Below, in pieces: positions 61,763 through 64,000 of a stretch of DNA of 64,000 bases. How positions within the stretch are numbered: position 1 is the first letter of the stretch; each line of letters opens with the position of its first letter. Source of the stretch: Sporobolomyces roseus (lineage: Eukaryota > Basidiomycota > Microbotryomycetes > Sporidiobolales > Sporidiobolaceae); assembly GCA_016617785.1 (NCBI GenBank), contig JADILM010000002.1, forward strand, positions 2,170,001 to 2,234,000, given 5' to 3'. Both the position numbers and the translations under genes were made by a program. The notes beneath the pieces are model-generated. The model searched no databases. It had not been told where the DNA came from and saw nothing but the letters and a program-made list of their open reading frames with translations.

Positions 61763-64000
61763 CTACTGATCTACGAGGAAACCCCAACTCAATCTCAACC
61801 AACTCCAACCGATCCCGAGAGCGCAATAGACGCTCGTCAACATCAGAGGAAGGAATTCCATCGAGCTTTCCACGACGACGTTGTGCTGCGATGTCGAGGA
61901 AGAATCGGTACAATTCGAGGTTGTCGGATCGCAATGAATGATTGACGGCGCGGGAGAGACGGGTGCGGAAGGGAAGAAGTAGGGATGTAGGATCGATACA
62001 TCTGTACATGGAGAGAGACGATCAGTGATCGAGAAGCGGGACGAGAGTAACGAAACTCACAGATTTGGAGTAAGATGAAACCGAACAAGTACATCGACTC
62101 GAGCTTGTTCACTAGCATCGAGAAGAAGTTTGGCAGTGGTCTGACACCTCGAGAGATGGATAAGAGGCAAGATGGAGCGGTAGCAAGAGAGCAAGACGTA
62201 CCGGTAGACGACTCTCCGTAACTGAGGAAAAACGAGAGCGAACCAAATAGCTGAAATAATGAGCTTGATTGGCGTTTCTGTACTTCGTCTTTCACCGTCA
62301 GCTTCCGTGTAGAGTTGCTGAGAGGAGAGTCGAGCGTACCTGCAGGCTTGATGAGAAGCGGGAAAAGTCCGCAAACTCCGGCTACAGCTGCGATTCTGAA
62401 CGCTCTGAAGTGGTTGTCGTCCTCCGTTGACACCAGGCTGTGGGAGACCGTTCCACCTCAGCTACGGTAGCCTCTTGATTTCAGCCTGGGATGGAGGTGT
62501 CCCTCACCTGAGAGGAATGAGGAAAAGCAACACAGCTTTCTCGTGAACATGCCAACCCCACAAGAAACTAGTCATTGCGCTCAATACGACTGCATCCAAG
62601 AATTTCTTGTATGTCGGGTTGAACCAGAGTTTGACGAGATAGATCGAAAGGAACGAGAAGGTTAAGAGGAAAGTCGTCGTTGGAGTGATGTTGGGGAGAA
62701 CTCCGAAGGTTGTTGAGCCTATCAAACCTCGGGAAGAAGATGTAAGTGCCTCAGAAGAGATGGAAACCCCTCGTGAAGCGAGATCTGTGCGCAATGAATG
62801 GTGAGCGTTCTAAAGCGAAAATGAGTGAGAATCGCCTTTCGCAACGCACATTTAACGAGCACGCGATCTGCTGCACTGACGAGAGCCCATGCGTTCCCAG
62901 CCCAATACGCGTGGTTGAGTCCTCGTTGGAATGGGAATAGCCGGGTAACGATTTGTTGGATTTGCGAGAAACCTCCAGCGAGAATGAAAGGTACGAACGA
63001 TAATCCGCAGACAATCAATACGATCAATCCTAATTCGACGAGTCGATCTAGTTGGAAGCCTATGCGCACGTAGAGGTGTTAGGCTACACGTAGAAGGGAG
63101 AGGAGATGAGATTGGGACGAACGACCGCCGGGAGGGAAACAATGTCTTCGGAAGAGGAACACGAGGAACGGTGGAGCGAGGTAGATGAAGATGTGTTTGA
63201 AGTTGAGCAGAATGGCGAACAAGGCAGCGCAGAGGTAGAGGTTATTCTGCGAGATTCATCGAGTCAGGCCAAGCAATGGGAGGTTCAGGAAGAATGGCGA
63301 CTCACCTCTTGCGCAGCAACAAGACTCCACAACAGAATGCCGAGGAGAAAGCCGTTGTATTGAAAGTGGGTGTGGTCGACAATGATCAATCCGGGGTGAA
63401 AGAGGAGGGAAGCAGCAATTGCGAAAGCTGTGGTTTGATCTGGTTTTTGAGATTGACGAGCCCATCTGTAGTCGTCGATCCTCAAGTAATCAGCCTCTGT
63501 CGATGAAGATTACTTGTAGTAGACGCCTACCTGAACAGAGCGAACACGAGGACCAGCTCTGAGACGACGACTGTCGTTCTCTGAAACGCAACAGCTGTTG
63601 AAGCTTCATAACCCAGATTCTCGAGTTTGACAATCCTTGGGTCGACGATATAGGCGAATAGAGAGAGCAGGCGTTCGAAGTACGCGAAGAATGGAGGGTA
63701 ATCGAGAGTCCATTCGGAGGTTGTCTGCGAAAAGAGAGCGGAGAAACAAAGTGAGCGAAACCTCGAAGGAGGGGATCAACGAGCTCACGTCGTAGTACCA
63801 CTGGCTCAATGGAAGTGTATGTGTGATCGCTAGCCTGTCAAACGCGTTCCTGACTTAGCTGACGGGCCCGAATTGATGAGAGATTTCAAGCGAGACGTAC
63901 CAGTTTCTATGCACCTCAAAATCGGTTGAACGGCTATACAGAGAGTCCAGTAAGTTCTATGTATCTCCCGAGATCAAGAGAAAGGACTCACTAGGCTGAG
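61763..64000 (-). CDS. ALG8: ALG8-type glucosyltransferase (5' end outside window)
   Basis: ER membrane enzyme of the ALG6/ALG8 family that adds the second glucose to the dolichol-linked N-glycan precursor. The 5' end lies beyond 64000. Visible minus-strand exons are about 64000-63992, 63933-63901, 63834-63789, 63724-63531, 63465-63306, 63246-63123, 63059-62850, 62784-62508, 62437-62340, 62277-62202, 62140-62061 and 62001-61763. Signatures are TDFEVHRNWLAIT, SEWTLDYPPFFAYFE, VDHTHFQYNGFL (the ALG8 form) and LFPFQRGLNHAYWAGNAWAL, with MEFLPLMLTSVYCALG near the C-terminus. Many hydrophobic segments are present. The Ser/Pro stretch before that last block is unusual and could hide a splicing detail. 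Confidence 0.9.

Overview
The window reads as nuclear DNA of a basidiomycete fungus, most likely a red-yeast-like member of Pucciniomycotina (Microbotryomycetes). This is an inference. It rests on compact genes with many short introns (mostly 50-80 nt, GTGAGT/GTAAGT-type donors and CTGAC-like branch sites), pyrimidine-rich leaders, and a gene set that includes URB1, PRP22, ALG8, a GDP-L-fucose synthase and a CALB-type lipase. All gene models were assembled by joining exons by eye, using reading phase and family motifs.

Layout. 0.5-5 kb: a secreted GDSL-type esterase, a GNAT acetyltransferase and an F-box-like gene. 5.2-11.1 kb: cassette copy A, which is MYND zinc finger (+), F-box/LRR-like (-), AcpS-type phosphopantetheinyl transferase (PPTase, +), MYND (+). 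11.4-30.6 kb: mostly housekeeping genes: GDP-L-fucose synthase, PRP22, a hotdog thioesterase, another F-box-like gene, an inverted fragment of PRP22, mitoribosomal MRPL20/mL58, URB1 and a butanediol-type dehydrogenase. 30.7-34.0 kb: alanine aminotransferase and a second GNAT gene. 34.2-40.3 kb: cassette copy B, with the same four genes in the same order as copy A but inverted. 40.5-45.1 kb: UBC13 flanked by two related F-box-like genes. 45.5-49.7 kb: a CALB-like lipase and seryl-tRNA synthetase. 50.2-54.7 kb: cassette copy C, lacking the outer MYND gene. 54.9-64 kb: a DHA2-type MFS transporter, an oversized Rab-family GTPase and a 5'-truncated ALG8.

The most unusual feature is the reiterated cassette. 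Each copy holds an F-box/LRR-like gene and an AcpS-type PPTase gene that diverge from a 153-154 bp shared promoter, then a spacer of about 1.3 kb, then a MYND gene. The copies are at different stages of decay. The copy-C PPTase has a nonsense codon inside a tract otherwise identical to copy A, which suggests gene conversion. The inner MYND gene of copy B has lost its first splice donor and carries an 11-bp duplication. Two MYND proteins have each lost one zinc-ligand cysteine by a single base change. Together with seven F-box-like genes and the E2 UBC13, the region looks like fast-evolving, lineage-specific ubiquitin and zinc-finger families set between conserved housekeeping genes.
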